Source: Humibacter sp049446075
GTDB lineage: Bacteria > Actinomycetota > Actinomycetes > Actinomycetales > Microbacteriaceae
Length of the DNA: 64,000 nucleotides
Assembly (NCBI RefSeq): GCF_049446075.1
Contig: NZ_JBMSEB010000001.1
Span: forward strand, 496,001-560,000
Direction: 5' to 3'
Shown here: one piece after another, positions 35,601-43,578 of the stretch
Layout: every line of letters begins with the position of its first letter
Numbering within the stretch: the first letter of the stretch is position 1
Position numbers and translations under genes: made by a program
The notes under the pieces: model-generated
What the model saw: the letters and a program-made list of their open reading frames with translations, nothing else
Database searches by the model: none
Told to the model about the DNA's origin: nothing

Positions 35601-35975
35601 GCCGAGTTGGCGCTCGGCCTCCAGCTCGGCGGGCAGTCCGTGGGTGTCCCAGCCGAACCTGCGGTGCACCTGCTTGCCGCGCATCGTCTGGAAACGCGGG
35701 AAGACATCCTTCGCATAGCCGGTGAGCAGGTGTCCGTAGTGCGGAAGGCCGTTCGCAAAAGGCGGCCCGTCGTAGAACACCCATTCCTGGGCGCCCTCGC
35801 GTGCCTCGACCGACGCCCGGAAGGTGTCGTCGTCCTTCCAGAACGCGAGAACCTCCTCCTCGATCTGAGGGAAGCGTGGAGAGGGCGTAACGCGCTGTGC
35901 TTCAGCCGCTGCCGCGTCGTGTGTAGACGGCAAGCCGCCCGAGGGGCGGGAGTCATCGGACTTGGGGTACGGCAT
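32616..35975 (-). CDS. ileS: Isoleucine-tRNA ligase
   Basis: A 1119-residue class I synthetase of the long type. HIGH-like motif: FANGLPHYGHLLTGY. Editing domain: LAWTTTPWTLPTNAALAVG. KMSKS loop: GSDGQKMSKSLRNYPD. The anticodon-binding helices and C-terminal domain are complete. The start ATG 35975 is preceded by GGAG and lies just after the T-box leader; the open frame to 36107 runs through that leader and is not coding. Confidence 0.97.
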   Translation of the reverse strand: MPYPKSDDSRPSGGLPSTHDAAAAEAQRVTPSPRFPQIEEEVLAFWKDDDTFRASVEAREGAQEWVFYDGPPFANGLPHYGHLLTGYAKDVFPRFQTMRGKQVHRRFGWDTHGLPAELEAERQLGITDKSQIEQMGIAAFNEAARASVLKYTREWREYVTRQARWVDFDNDYKTLDVTFMESVIWAFKQLHEKGLAYEGYRVLPYCWRDQTPLSNHELRMDDDVYKPRQDQTVTVTFPLVGEKAESMGLTAVRALAWTTTPWTLPTNAALAVGPAIVYAVVPAGPNGTPDAEVAREDLGSPGAGGEVLGAEYLLALDLVGSYAKDLGYESAEDARAAVSRTVIGSELAGVRYDRLWDYYADAEKYGTQNAWQILVDDYVSTEEGTGIVHQAPAYGEDDQRVCAAAGIPVVISVDEGGRFLPEVSDVAGLQVFEANKPLTQALKAMGRLLRQASYEHSYPHCWRCRNPLIYKAVSSWFVRVPEFRDRMVELNQQIDWVPDNVKDGQFGKWIAGARDWSISRNRYFGSPIPVWKSDDAAYPRVDVYGSLEELERDFGRLPVNADGEPDLHRPYIDELTRPNPDDPTGRSRMRRISDVLDVWFDSGSMPFAQVHYPFENREWFDNHNPADFIVEYIGQTRGWFYLMHVLGTALFDRPAFKRVVSHGIVLGSDGQKMSKSLRNYPDVAEVFDRDGSDAMRWFLMSSSVLRGGNLVVTEEGIRQGVREALLPLWSTWYFFSLYANACGYDARWRTDSVDVLDRYLLAKTRELVDAVTLDLENLDSTLAAAKIRDFADVLTNWYVRRSRDRFWEGVTPDGGNAEAFDTLFTVLETVARVAAPLLPLVTERIWKDLTGGRSVHLTDWPRASDYPLDEPLVAAMDRVRQVSSVALSLRKAAGLRVRLPLAELTVVARGAEALERFEGILRDELNVKRVRFVELTAESPSEYGVSKRLTVNARAAGPRLGKNVQLAIRAAREGDWSESGGVVVAGGIELQEGEYDLVLEAADADETGRALALLPDEGFVLLDTNTDEALEAEGLARDAVRVVQESRKQAGLEVSDRIRLRLVLDRAGADAVRAHSDLVSSETLAVELDVDVDDAVADAAGSTPVGAGSALLVSLERVQ

Positions 35976-36228
35976 GTTTCTCCTGGGCAGCTGCGGACTT
36001 CTGCTCGAGGACGCCACCAGCCGGGTCTTTGACGACCCAACGCCGGAAACGCGGTACCACCCCGTTTGCCGTGCCCCGGCATCCATCGGCGAGGCGCGAC
36101 CGCTCATTCTGACAGGCTGTGACGGGCCCGCCCGCCCGGTTCTACTGAGTGCTCCGCACCTCGCCTGAACGAGAGCGACGCTCCGTTCTTCCGGAGACTC
36201 CCCGGTGATGGCCGGATCGTTGTCGTTG
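35976..36228 (-). promoter_or_regulatory. T-box riboswitch (translational, ileS leader)
   Basis: On the minus strand the leader contains the T-box core GGGGTGGTACCGCG (36063-36050). Its UGGU bulge would pair with the ACCA end of tRNA-Ile. Near the 5' end CCGGCCATCACCGG resembles the short Stem I of actinobacterial ileS T-boxes, with ATC at 36209-36207 as the likely isoleucine specifier, followed by GGAAGAACGG. A GGGTC/GACCC hairpin follows the T-box core. The ribosome site AGGAG (35984-35980) can pair with an upstream TCCT, fitting control of translation and not of termination. Uncharged tRNA-Ile should open the site. Confidence 0.88.
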
Positions 36229-36233
36229 CGCCC

Positions 36234-36239
36234 ATTCTA
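36234..36239 (-). promoter_or_regulatory. -10 element of the ileS leader
   Basis: TAGAAT on the minus strand, in the context TATAGAAT, lies just upstream of the T-box leader. The same hexamer precedes valS at 39856-39861. No clear -35 was found at the expected distance. Confidence 0.5.
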
Positions 36240-36335
36240 TAGGCGGAGCCGCCCCGGTCGGGTGGGGATAACCCACCGCCAGCTTGGGGAACCGGCCGGA
36301 TGGAATACCCCGTGCGCCGCAGCGAGGCTCGAGGC

Positions 36336-37724
36336 ATGACAGTGAGCACTGAATCGGCCGACCAGACTGTGGGTATGAGCGCGAGCACGTCTGGCATGGC
36401 CCGGGCATCCGGCACGCCCCGACGCGCAGGCGGGTTCTGGGCCTTCTACGGTCGCCTCTGGCGCCGCGTTCCCGCCGAGGCGGGAGTGTTGTTCGTCGCG
36501 TTCCCGCTCGCGGTGCTCGGTACCGCAGTGCTGTGGCCCGTCTTCTTCACGGGCGTGGGGATGCTCGTGCTCATAGCCGGGTTCTTCCTCGTGCTCGCCG
36601 CCCTGTACATGGCCCGTGCCTACGGGAACGTGACGCTCGCCCTGCTGGAGGCTGCGGGGCAGCCCAGAATCCCAAGACCGGCGTGGAACAGAAAGGTGGG
36701 GACCGGCTATCTCGGCCGGGTGTTCGGGCCGTTCGCCAACGGCCACTACTGGCTGTATCTGCTCGACGCCATGCTGGTGCAGATCGGGTTGGCCACGGTG
36801 ACCTGGGGCATCCTCATCGCGTGGGTGTCGACGGCGTTCGGAGGTGTCACGTACTGGATCTGGGCCCCGTTCATCCCCCGGGACGGCCAGACCGTGTGGA
36901 CCTCGCGGGTCGTGTGGGAATGGGCCACGCACTCCAACCCGACGTTCGACCCTATCCTCGGCGACGCCGTGCTGTACGGCGTGACCGGCATCGTCTTCCT
37001 GTTCACGCTCCCGTTCGTCACGCGCGGCCTGGTGAGCGTGCACTGGGTTGTCGCCAGGGGATTCCTCGGGTCATGGCAGACCGATCGGCTTCGACGCGAG
37101 GTCGATGAGTTGTCCCTGTCCCGCGCGGCCGCCGTGGCCGCGGAGGATCGCGAGCTCCGACGACTCGAACGAGACATCCACGACGGGCCGCAGCAGCAGC
37201 TCATCAGGCTGCGCATGGACATCGCTGCGGCCCAGCGACGACTGCACGACGACCCGGACGCGACCAACCGGCTGCTCGGCGAAGCCGGGCTCCGCGCCCA
37301 AGACGCTCTTGACGAGCTTCGCGCCCTGTCGCGCGGATTCGCCCCTCCCATCCTGCAGGACCGAGGACTGGCCGCCGCGCTCGACTCCCTCGCCTCGCGC
37401 AGCGTCGTTCCGGTGACCGTGGTCAACCGGCTGTCGAAGCGAGCGATTCCGTCAGAGGTTGAACGCAACCTCTACTTCGTGGCGGCCGAGCTGCTGACGA
37501 ACGTGGGCAAGCACGCGAATGCGACCTCCGCTCGGCTCGAGCTGACCGCCGACGGCGACCAACTCGTGCTCACCGTCGAAGACGACGGCAACGGCGGGGC
37601 GAGTGAGACGGCCGGGCACGGGCTCGCGGGAATCAGGGAACGCATCACCGCGATGCGTGGCACGACGCAGTTCACGTCTGGCGCGTCCGGAACGACGGCG
37701 AGGATCTGCGTGCCGTTATCGTGA
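36336..37724 (+). CDS. Sensor histidine kinase (NarL/DesK type)
   Basis: A 462-residue membrane kinase. The N-terminal half holds about four to six helices in a bacterial Sensor-domain arrangement (LFVAFPLAVLGTAVLWPVFFTG, MLVQIGLATVTWGILIAWVST). The HisKA_3 phosphoacceptor is ERDIHDGPQQQLIRLRM with the family's HDGxQQ. An HATPase domain closes it (AAELLTNVGKHANATSA for the N box and GHGLAGIRERI for the G region). Start ATG 36336 chosen; one 12 codons upstream is possible. Its partner regulator begins 5 bp after its stop. Signal unknown. Confidence 0.93.
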   Translation: MTVSTESADQTVGMSASTSGMARASGTPRRAGGFWAFYGRLWRRVPAEAGVLFVAFPLAVLGTAVLWPVFFTGVGMLVLIAGFFLVLAALYMARAYGNVTLALLEAAGQPRIPRPAWNRKVGTGYLGRVFGPFANGHYWLYLLDAMLVQIGLATVTWGILIAWVSTAFGGVTYWIWAPFIPRDGQTVWTSRVVWEWATHSNPTFDPILGDAVLYGVTGIVFLFTLPFVTRGLVSVHWVVARGFLGSWQTDRLRREVDELSLSRAAAVAAEDRELRRLERDIHDGPQQQLIRLRMDIAAAQRRLHDDPDATNRLLGEAGLRAQDALDELRALSRGFAPPILQDRGLAAALDSLASRSVVPVTVVNRLSKRAIPSEVERNLYFVAAELLTNVGKHANATSARLELTADGDQLVLTVEDDGNGGASETAGHGLAGIRERITAMRGTTQFTSGASGTTARICVPLS

Positions 37725-37728
37725 GAGC

Positions 37729-38385
37729 GTGACCGGGCCTCTTCGCGTGCTGTTGGCCGACGATTCGGTGCTTCTCAGAGAGGGACTTGTCCGGGTGCTC
37801 GAGGAGGCCGGGTTCGAAACGGTCGGAGCGTTCGGCGACGCCGAGTCTCTCCTCGCCGCCGCGGCCACAACGGGCTTCGATGTCGCAATCCTCGACGTGC
37901 GAATGCCGCCGACGTTCCGCGACGAGGGCGTTCGTGCCGCGCTCGAGCTGCACGGTAGGCATCCTTCCTGCGGAGTGCTGCTGCTCAGCCAGTACGTCGA
38001 AACCACGTACGCGCGAGAACTGCTCGGCGGCGGTGCCGGAGGCATGGGCTACCTGCTGAAGGACCGGGTCGCCAGTCTCGACGAGTTGGCGGATGCCGTG
38101 ACGCGGGTGGCTGCAGGTGGAACGGTGCTGGACCCGGAGGTCGTCGCCCAACTCGTGGGCCGCCGCACAGACCCATTGAGCGCTTTGACCCCCCGCGAAC
38201 GCGAGACGCTCCAGCTCATGGCCGAGGGTCGCACGAACGCGGCCATCGCCGAACGCCTGCACGTGGGGGTTGGCGCCGTGGAGAAGAACGTGACTGCAAT
38301 CTTCGCCAAGCTTGGCCTCGAGGACTCCGGGGCCGACCACCGGAGAGTGCTCGCCGTGCTCACCTGGCTCGACATAGCGGGCTGA
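37729..38385 (+). CDS. Response regulator, LuxR/NarL family
   Basis: A 218-residue regulator. Receiver domain with acidic pair D11-D12 and phosphoacceptor D56 (VAILDVRMPP), then a LuxR helix-turn-helix (LTPRERETLQLMAEGRTNAAIAERLHVGVGAVEKNVTAIF). It starts at GTG right after the kinase stop. The two form a two-component pair. No target is identifiable here. Confidence 0.94.
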   Translation: MTGPLRVLLADDSVLLREGLVRVLEEAGFETVGAFGDAESLLAAAATTGFDVAILDVRMPPTFRDEGVRAALELHGRHPSCGVLLLSQYVETTYARELLGGGAGGMGYLLKDRVASLDELADAVTRVAAGGTVLDPEVVAQLVGRRTDPLSALTPRERETLQLMAEGRTNAAIAERLHVGVGAVEKNVTAIFAKLGLEDSGADHRRVLAVLTWLDIAG

Positions 38386-38482
38386 GCCCGAGCCCGCTGA
38401 GAGATCGGACACAACTCGGGGGCTCGGACGCTGGAGGAAACAATCGCCACGGCCCCGTTTCCAGGCACCACACTTGGAGCCC

Positions 38483-39841
38483 GTGACCGATTCCACAGCC
38501 ATCGCCGCACGCAACGCCGACCGCAACGCCTGGCGGGTGACCCTCGCCTCCGTCGTCGGCACCTCGCTCGAGTCGTACGACTTCTATGTCTTCAGCTATT
38601 TCAGCGCGTTATTCAGCGCCTCGGTGTTCTTCCCCGAGCAGGACCGCGTCGTGGGCACCCTGGCCGCGTTCCTCACGCTCGCCACCTCCTACTTCGTGCG
38701 TCCGATCGGAGCGATCATCTTCGGCCACCTGGGTGACCGCCTGGGCCGCCGCACAACGCTCATCTGGACCATCGGCATCATGGGCGTCTCCACGGCCCTG
38801 ATCGGCGTGCTGCCCGGATACGCGACGATCGGCGTTGCGGCGCCGGTGCTGCTCGTGCTGCTGCGCGTCATCCAGGGCATCTCGCTCGGCGGCGAGTGGG
38901 GCGGATCGATCCTCGTCGGCGTCGAACACTCGACCGAGAAACGCCGCGGCTTCTACGCCGCCCTGCCGCAGCTGGGCTCTCCGATCGGCACGATCGTCAC
39001 CGCAGTCCTGTTCCTCGTACTCAGCTTCAACATGTCAGCCGCGGCTCTCGCGTCGTGGGGTTGGCGCATCCCGTTCCTGCTCGCGCTCCCCCTGCTCGCG
39101 GTCTCGCTCTACCTGCGACTCTCCATCGACGAGACACCGGTCTTCTCGCACCTGGTCGAGAAGAACCGCCGCACGAGGATGCCCGTGTTCGACGTGTTCC
39201 GCAGGCAGCCGGTCGCTCTCGTGGTCGCCGTCGGCGCTGCCCTTCTGGGCATCGGCTCGTACTCGCTGATGAACACGTACACCATCAGCTACGGCGTGTC
39301 GGCTCTGCACTTCGACTACACCCAGCTCTTCGTCGCGACGACGATCGGGAGCCTGCTCCAGCTCGTGACGATTCCGCTGTTCGGGCTTCTCGCCACGCGC
39401 ATCGGCTCGGCTCGCGTTGTGCTGATCGGCGCGGTGACGACGCTGGTCATCGCCTTCCCGATGTACTTCCTCCTGCAGTTCGCGACGTTCCCGATTCTCG
39501 TCGGCACCATGATCGTCGGCGGCATCTTCCCCACGCTCAGCTGGGCAGGACTGGGTGGGCTGATGGCGGACATCTTCGGCCAGTCCATCCGCTACAGCGC
39601 GCTCTCGATCGCCTATGCGGTGGCTGCAGCACTGTCGGGTCTCATCCCGCTCGTGACCGAGTCGCTGGGCGCCGCGACGCACAACGCGTGGTGGCATCCG
39701 GGAATCGTGCTCGGCCTGCTTTCGGCCATCACCCTGGTGGCTGCGATCGCCGCGGTGTCCATTGCGCGCCGGCGCCGTGAAGACGTCGTCGACACGAAGG
39801 ACGTGCTCGAGTCCGAGGAGTCTCTCGCCACCGCAGAGTGA
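38483..39841 (+). CDS. MFS transporter, metabolite:H+ symporter (MHS) family
   Basis: A 452-residue 12-helix importer of the ShiA/ProP/KgtP group. SLESYDFYVFSYFSALF is helix 1, GHLGDRLGRRTTLIWT is the loop 2-3 motif, and RVIQGISLGGEWGGSILVGVEHS is the MHS signature. Substrates in the family include organic acids, shikimate and betaine; none can be chosen here. GTG 38483 with GGAG upstream is preferred over TTG 38474. Confidence 0.9.
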   Translation: MTDSTAIAARNADRNAWRVTLASVVGTSLESYDFYVFSYFSALFSASVFFPEQDRVVGTLAAFLTLATSYFVRPIGAIIFGHLGDRLGRRTTLIWTIGIMGVSTALIGVLPGYATIGVAAPVLLVLLRVIQGISLGGEWGGSILVGVEHSTEKRRGFYAALPQLGSPIGTIVTAVLFLVLSFNMSAAALASWGWRIPFLLALPLLAVSLYLRLSIDETPVFSHLVEKNRRTRMPVFDVFRRQPVALVVAVGAALLGIGSYSLMNTYTISYGVSALHFDYTQLFVATTIGSLLQLVTIPLFGLLATRIGSARVVLIGAVTTLVIAFPMYFLLQFATFPILVGTMIVGGIFPTLSWAGLGGLMADIFGQSIRYSALSIAYAVAAALSGLIPLVTESLGAATHNAWWHPGIVLGLLSAITLVAAIAAVSIARRRREDVVDTKDVLESEESLATAE

Positions 39842-39855
39842 GCATCGTCCTCCGG

Positions 39856-39861
39856 TAGAAT
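39856..39861 (+). promoter_or_regulatory. -10 element upstream of valS
   Basis: TAGAAT lies 66 bases before the valS start, in a context like the ileS -10. The leader between holds no T-box core, so valS is not controlled as ileS is. Confidence 0.45.
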
Positions 39862-39927
39862 GGCGGGAATCCCACACTCAGGCACCAGTTGACGCGGTGC
39901 CGCACATAGCGACCACGGAGACCCGCC

Positions 39928-42546
39928 ATGACCGACGCTGCCAAGCCCCAAGCATCCGCAACCGGAGCGTTCGGAGCCATCCCAGACAAGCCGGCGCTCG
40001 AGGGTCTCGAGCGTGCATGGGACGAGAAATGGCGAGCGGCCGCCACCTACCACTTCGACAGGGATGCCGCGCTGGCAGCAGGCAGAACCGCCATCTATTC
40101 GGTGGACACGCCACCTCCCACGGCATCGGGTTCGCTGCACATCGGACACGTTTTCAGCTACACCCACACCGATATCGCCGCACGCTACCAGCGCATGCGG
40201 GGCAAGCACGTGTTCTATCCGATGGGGTGGGACGACAACGGCCTGCCCACCGAGCGCCGTGTGCAGAACTACTACGGGGTGCGCTGCGACCCGTCGCTTC
40301 CATACGACCCGGACTTCGTGCCCCCTTACGAGGGCGGCGACAACAAGAGCTCTCGCGCCGCCGACCAGAAGCCCATCTCACGCCGCAACTTCATCGAGCT
40401 CTGCGCGAAGCTGACGGTTGAAGACGAGAAGCAGTTCGAAGCGTTGTGGCGAGGCCTCGGCCTGTCCGTCGACTGGCGCCAGACGTACCGCACCATCGGC
40501 GACGAGTCACTCTTCGTCTCCCAGCTCGCCTTCCTGCGCAATATCGAGCGCGGCGAGGCGTACCAGGCCATGGCACCCACCCTGTGGGACGTCACGTTCC
40601 GCAGCGCCGTCGCGCAGGCCGAACTGGAGGACCGGGAGCAGCCTGGTGCGTTCCACACCGTGTCGTTCCACGGCGAAGCCGGCCCCGTCGTCATAGCCAC
40701 GACCCGTCCCGAGCTGATCCCCGCCTGCGTCGCCCTCGTGGCACACCCCAGCGACGAACGGTACAAGCCGTTGTTCGGCAAGACCGTACGCACTCCGGTA
40801 TTCGGCGTCGAGGTGCCGGTGCTGGCGCACCACCTGGCCGAGCCGGACAAGGGCACCGGCATCGCCATGGTGTGCACGTTCGGAGACATCACCGATGTCA
40901 CGTGGTGGCGCGAACTCGATCTGCCCACTCGCGCGGTCATCGGCTTCGACGGCCGCATCCTGCCCGAACCGCCGGAAGCAATCGCGACGCAGGAGGGAAA
41001 GGATGCCTACGCACAGCTCGCGGGCAAGACCGTCTTCTCCGCGAAGCAGGCGATGGTCGAGCTGCTCAAGGCATCCGGCGACCTGCTCGAAGACCCCAAG
41101 CCCATCACCCACCCCGTCAAGTTCTACGAGAAGGGCGATCGCCCGCTCGAAATCGTCTCGACCAGGCAGTGGTACATCTCCAACGGTGCGCGTGACGAGA
41201 AGCTCTCCTCGCGCCTGATCGAGCTCGGGCGCGAGATCGACTGGCATCCGGAGTTCATGCGGGTGCGTTACGAGAACTGGGTGGGCGGGCTCTCGGGCGA
41301 CTGGCTCGTGTCACGCCAGCGGTTCTTCGGCGTGCCCATCCCCGTGTGGTACCCCGTCGGGGACGACGGCGAGACCGTCTTCGACCGCCCCATCCTGCCG
41401 ACGCGGGAGCAGCTTCCGGTCGACCCGACCACCGATACCGCACCCGGCTACGACGAGTCTCAACGAGGCAAGCCGGGCGGATTCGTCGGTGAGGTCGACA
41501 TCCTCGACACGTGGGCGACGTCATCCCTCACTCCGCAGATCGCCGGAGGCTGGGAACGGGATTCTGGACTGTTCGACGCAGTGTTCCCGTTCGACCTGCG
41601 TCCGCAGGGTCAGGACATCATCCGCACCTGGCTGTTCTCGACGCTTCTGCGCGCTCAACTCGAGCAAGGCGTGTCGCCATGGGCGCACGCTGCCATCTCG
41701 GGCTTCATCGTCGATCCGGATCGCAAGAAGATGTCCAAGTCGAAGGGCAACGTCGTGACGCCCGCCGACATCCTCGAGCAGCACGGTTCGGACGCCGTGC
41801 GCTACTGGGCCGCATCCAGCCGCCTCGGTACGGACGCCGCCTTCGACCCGCAGAATCCCACTCAGATCAAGATCGGGCGCCGCCTGGCGATCAAGGTGCT
41901 CAACGCCGCCAAGTTCATCCTGGGCTTCCCCGCCGGAAGCTCGGCGGTGACCGAGCCCCTCGACCGCAGCATGCTCGCCGGGCTGGCCGAGGTGGTCGCC
42001 GAGGCGACCAAGGCGCTCGACACGTATGACCACGCTCGGGCGCTCGAAGTGACGGAATCGTTCTTCTGGGCGTTCTGCGACGACTACCTGGAACTCGTGA
42101 AGGAACGCGCGTATGGCGAGGGCACCGGAGCCGGTTCTGCTGCCGCCGCACTGCGCATCGCGCTGACGACGTTGCTGCGTCTGTTCGCGCCGTTCATCCC
42201 CTTCGCCACGGAGGAGTCCTGGTCGTGGTTCCAGCAGGGGTCGGTGCACCTGGCGGCGTGGCCCGACGCCGAGGAGGTGCGTACCGCTGCGGGTGACGCG
42301 GTTCCGCTCGTCCTGACGGCGACCTCTGGCGTGCTGACCGGCATCCGCAGGGCCAAGACCTCCGCCAAGGCGTCGCAGAAGGCTCCGGTGCGCCGGGCCG
42401 TGGTGAGCGCTCCCGAGCACGAGCTGAGGGCCATCGAGCAGGCGGCCGCCGACATCCGTGCAGTCGGCCGGGTGGTCGAGCTGGAGTTCCAGGTGGGCGA
42501 CGAACTGACGGTCGAGGTCGAACTCGGCGATGAATCCGCGGCGTAG
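39928..42546 (+). CDS. valS: Valine-tRNA ligase
   Basis: An 872-residue class I synthetase. Signature sites: PPPTASGSLHIGHVFSY (HIGH) and DRKKMSKSKGN (KMSKS), with WDDNGLPTERRVQNYYGV and an editing domain (VVIATTRPELIPACVALVAHP). WDDNGLPTERR and the rest resemble the archaeal/alphaproteobacterial-like ValS found in some actinobacteria rather than the E. coli type. The C-terminal end is short, with no long coiled coil as in the E. coli enzyme. Confidence 0.95.
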   Translation: MTDAAKPQASATGAFGAIPDKPALEGLERAWDEKWRAAATYHFDRDAALAAGRTAIYSVDTPPPTASGSLHIGHVFSYTHTDIAARYQRMRGKHVFYPMGWDDNGLPTERRVQNYYGVRCDPSLPYDPDFVPPYEGGDNKSSRAADQKPISRRNFIELCAKLTVEDEKQFEALWRGLGLSVDWRQTYRTIGDESLFVSQLAFLRNIERGEAYQAMAPTLWDVTFRSAVAQAELEDREQPGAFHTVSFHGEAGPVVIATTRPELIPACVALVAHPSDERYKPLFGKTVRTPVFGVEVPVLAHHLAEPDKGTGIAMVCTFGDITDVTWWRELDLPTRAVIGFDGRILPEPPEAIATQEGKDAYAQLAGKTVFSAKQAMVELLKASGDLLEDPKPITHPVKFYEKGDRPLEIVSTRQWYISNGARDEKLSSRLIELGREIDWHPEFMRVRYENWVGGLSGDWLVSRQRFFGVPIPVWYPVGDDGETVFDRPILPTREQLPVDPTTDTAPGYDESQRGKPGGFVGEVDILDTWATSSLTPQIAGGWERDSGLFDAVFPFDLRPQGQDIIRTWLFSTLLRAQLEQGVSPWAHAAISGFIVDPDRKKMSKSKGNVVTPADILEQHGSDAVRYWAASSRLGTDAAFDPQNPTQIKIGRRLAIKVLNAAKFILGFPAGSSAVTEPLDRSMLAGLAEVVAEATKALDTYDHARALEVTESFFWAFCDDYLELVKERAYGEGTGAGSAAAALRIALTTLLRLFAPFIPFATEESWSWFQQGSVHLAAWPDAEEVRTAAGDAVPLVLTATSGVLTGIRRAKTSAKASQKAPVRRAVVSAPEHELRAIEQAAADIRAVGRVVELEFQVGDELTVEVELGDESAA

Positions 42547-42629
42547 CAGATGTAGCCGTAAGGGCCGCCGGACAATAGGTTGTACAACACAGTGCGCTCT
42601 CTACAACGGAGTGGTGCAGAGGGGGACCG

Positions 42630-43085
42630 ATGGGAATCACGATCCGCGAACCGGCAGAAGGCGATTTCTTCTCCTGGCTCGGACTGTATGAGGATTACGC
42701 GGCGCTCTTCGACCGGGAGCTGGACGACCAGGGTGCGCTCCTGGTGTGGAGCTGGCTGACGGATGCCTCGCACACGGAGCGCGGGCTGGTAGCGGTGGGC
42801 GACGACGGCGCACTCGTCGGTCTCGTTCACTACCACGACGTGCCCCGCCCCCTTGAGGGCGTCCACGCATTGCACATCGACGACCTCTTCGTGCTACAGG
42901 AGCACAGGGAGCAGGGATACGGGCGCGCCCTGATCGAAGCGGTCGCCGCGCAGGGCGCCGCTTCCGGCATCCGCATCGTCGAGTGGGTCTTCGACTCCAC
43001 CGACTCCGACGCACGTGAGCTGTACGACGAGATCGCCGACGCGTCAGAGGTGACCGTGTACCGGCTGCGTTCGCAGGAGGCCTGA
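42630..43085 (+). CDS. GNAT family N-acetyltransferase
   Basis: A 151-residue acetyltransferase. The acetyl-CoA loop is LFVLQEHREQGYGRALIEAVAAQ. The N-terminus (ITIREPAEGDFFSWLGLYEDYA) and C-terminus (WVFDSTDSDARELYDEIA) fit the fold. A strong ribosome site (GAGGGGG) precedes ATG 42630. The substrate is not indicated. The next gene begins 2 bp after its stop, so they form an operon. Confidence 0.92.
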   Translation: MGITIREPAEGDFFSWLGLYEDYAALFDRELDDQGALLVWSWLTDASHTERGLVAVGDDGALVGLVHYHDVPRPLEGVHALHIDDLFVLQEHREQGYGRALIEAVAAQGAASGIRIVEWVFDSTDSDARELYDEIADASEVTVYRLRSQEA

Positions 43086-43087
43086 CG

Positions 43088-43345
43088 ATGCAGCTGGGCA
43101 CACGCTGGCCGGTCGGCGGCAAGGCGCCTGAGCGGCTCCCCGCCGTCGTAGTATCGGCCGTCAAGGCGGTCGAGGACGAGCTCGAGGCAGTCGACGTCGA
43201 TGCCTCGACCTGGCGTTGGACGTTGACCTGGCTGGAGGGCAAGCCTTTCGTCGAACTCGACGACGGCACCCTGATCAGCTACCACCCGGAAGAAGACACC
43301 GCGACCGTATCGCAGCCCGGGGAGTCGGAGGAGGCGCAGGCCTAG
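43088..43345 (+). CDS. Hypothetical protein downstream of GNAT
   Basis: An 85-residue soluble protein, acidic at its C-terminus, with the compact motif WRWTLTWLEGKPFVELDDGTLISYHPEED. I do not recognise the family. It follows the acetyltransferase by 2 bp with good codon bias, so it is coding and probably works with it. Confidence 0.75.
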   Translation: MQLGTRWPVGGKAPERLPAVVVSAVKAVEDELEAVDVDASTWRWTLTWLEGKPFVELDDGTLISYHPEEDTATVSQPGESEEAQA

Positions 43346-43377
43346 TCCTGTTCCGCGCCGGGTGCCGACGCAGGGCG

Positions 43378-43578
43378 CTACGGGAGCAGACCCGTTCGAA
43401 CGGAAGCCGCACGAGTCGCCGCGGCGTTCTGCGCCTCGGCCTGACGCAGGTAGAGCCCACGTCGTTCGTCCTCCACCTGCTCCCGCCGCTCTCCCCATGA
43501 CACGAGCGCACGGCCGATTCTGATCACGGCACGCTCCACGCCGAAGCCCCGTGCACCGACTGCACCGATGGTGCTCAT
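43378..43578 (-). CDS. Small basic hypothetical protein coupled to the regulator
   Basis: A 66-residue helical protein rich in Arg, Ala and Glu (WGERREQVEDERRGLYLRQAE). Its ATG overlaps the stop of the regulator gene (ATGA), which is good evidence that it is translated. No family recognised. It might modulate the regulator or simply be carried with it. Confidence 0.65.
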   Translation of the reverse strand: MSTIGAVGARGFGVERAVIRIGRALVSWGERREQVEDERRGLYLRQAEAQNAAATRAASVRTGLLP

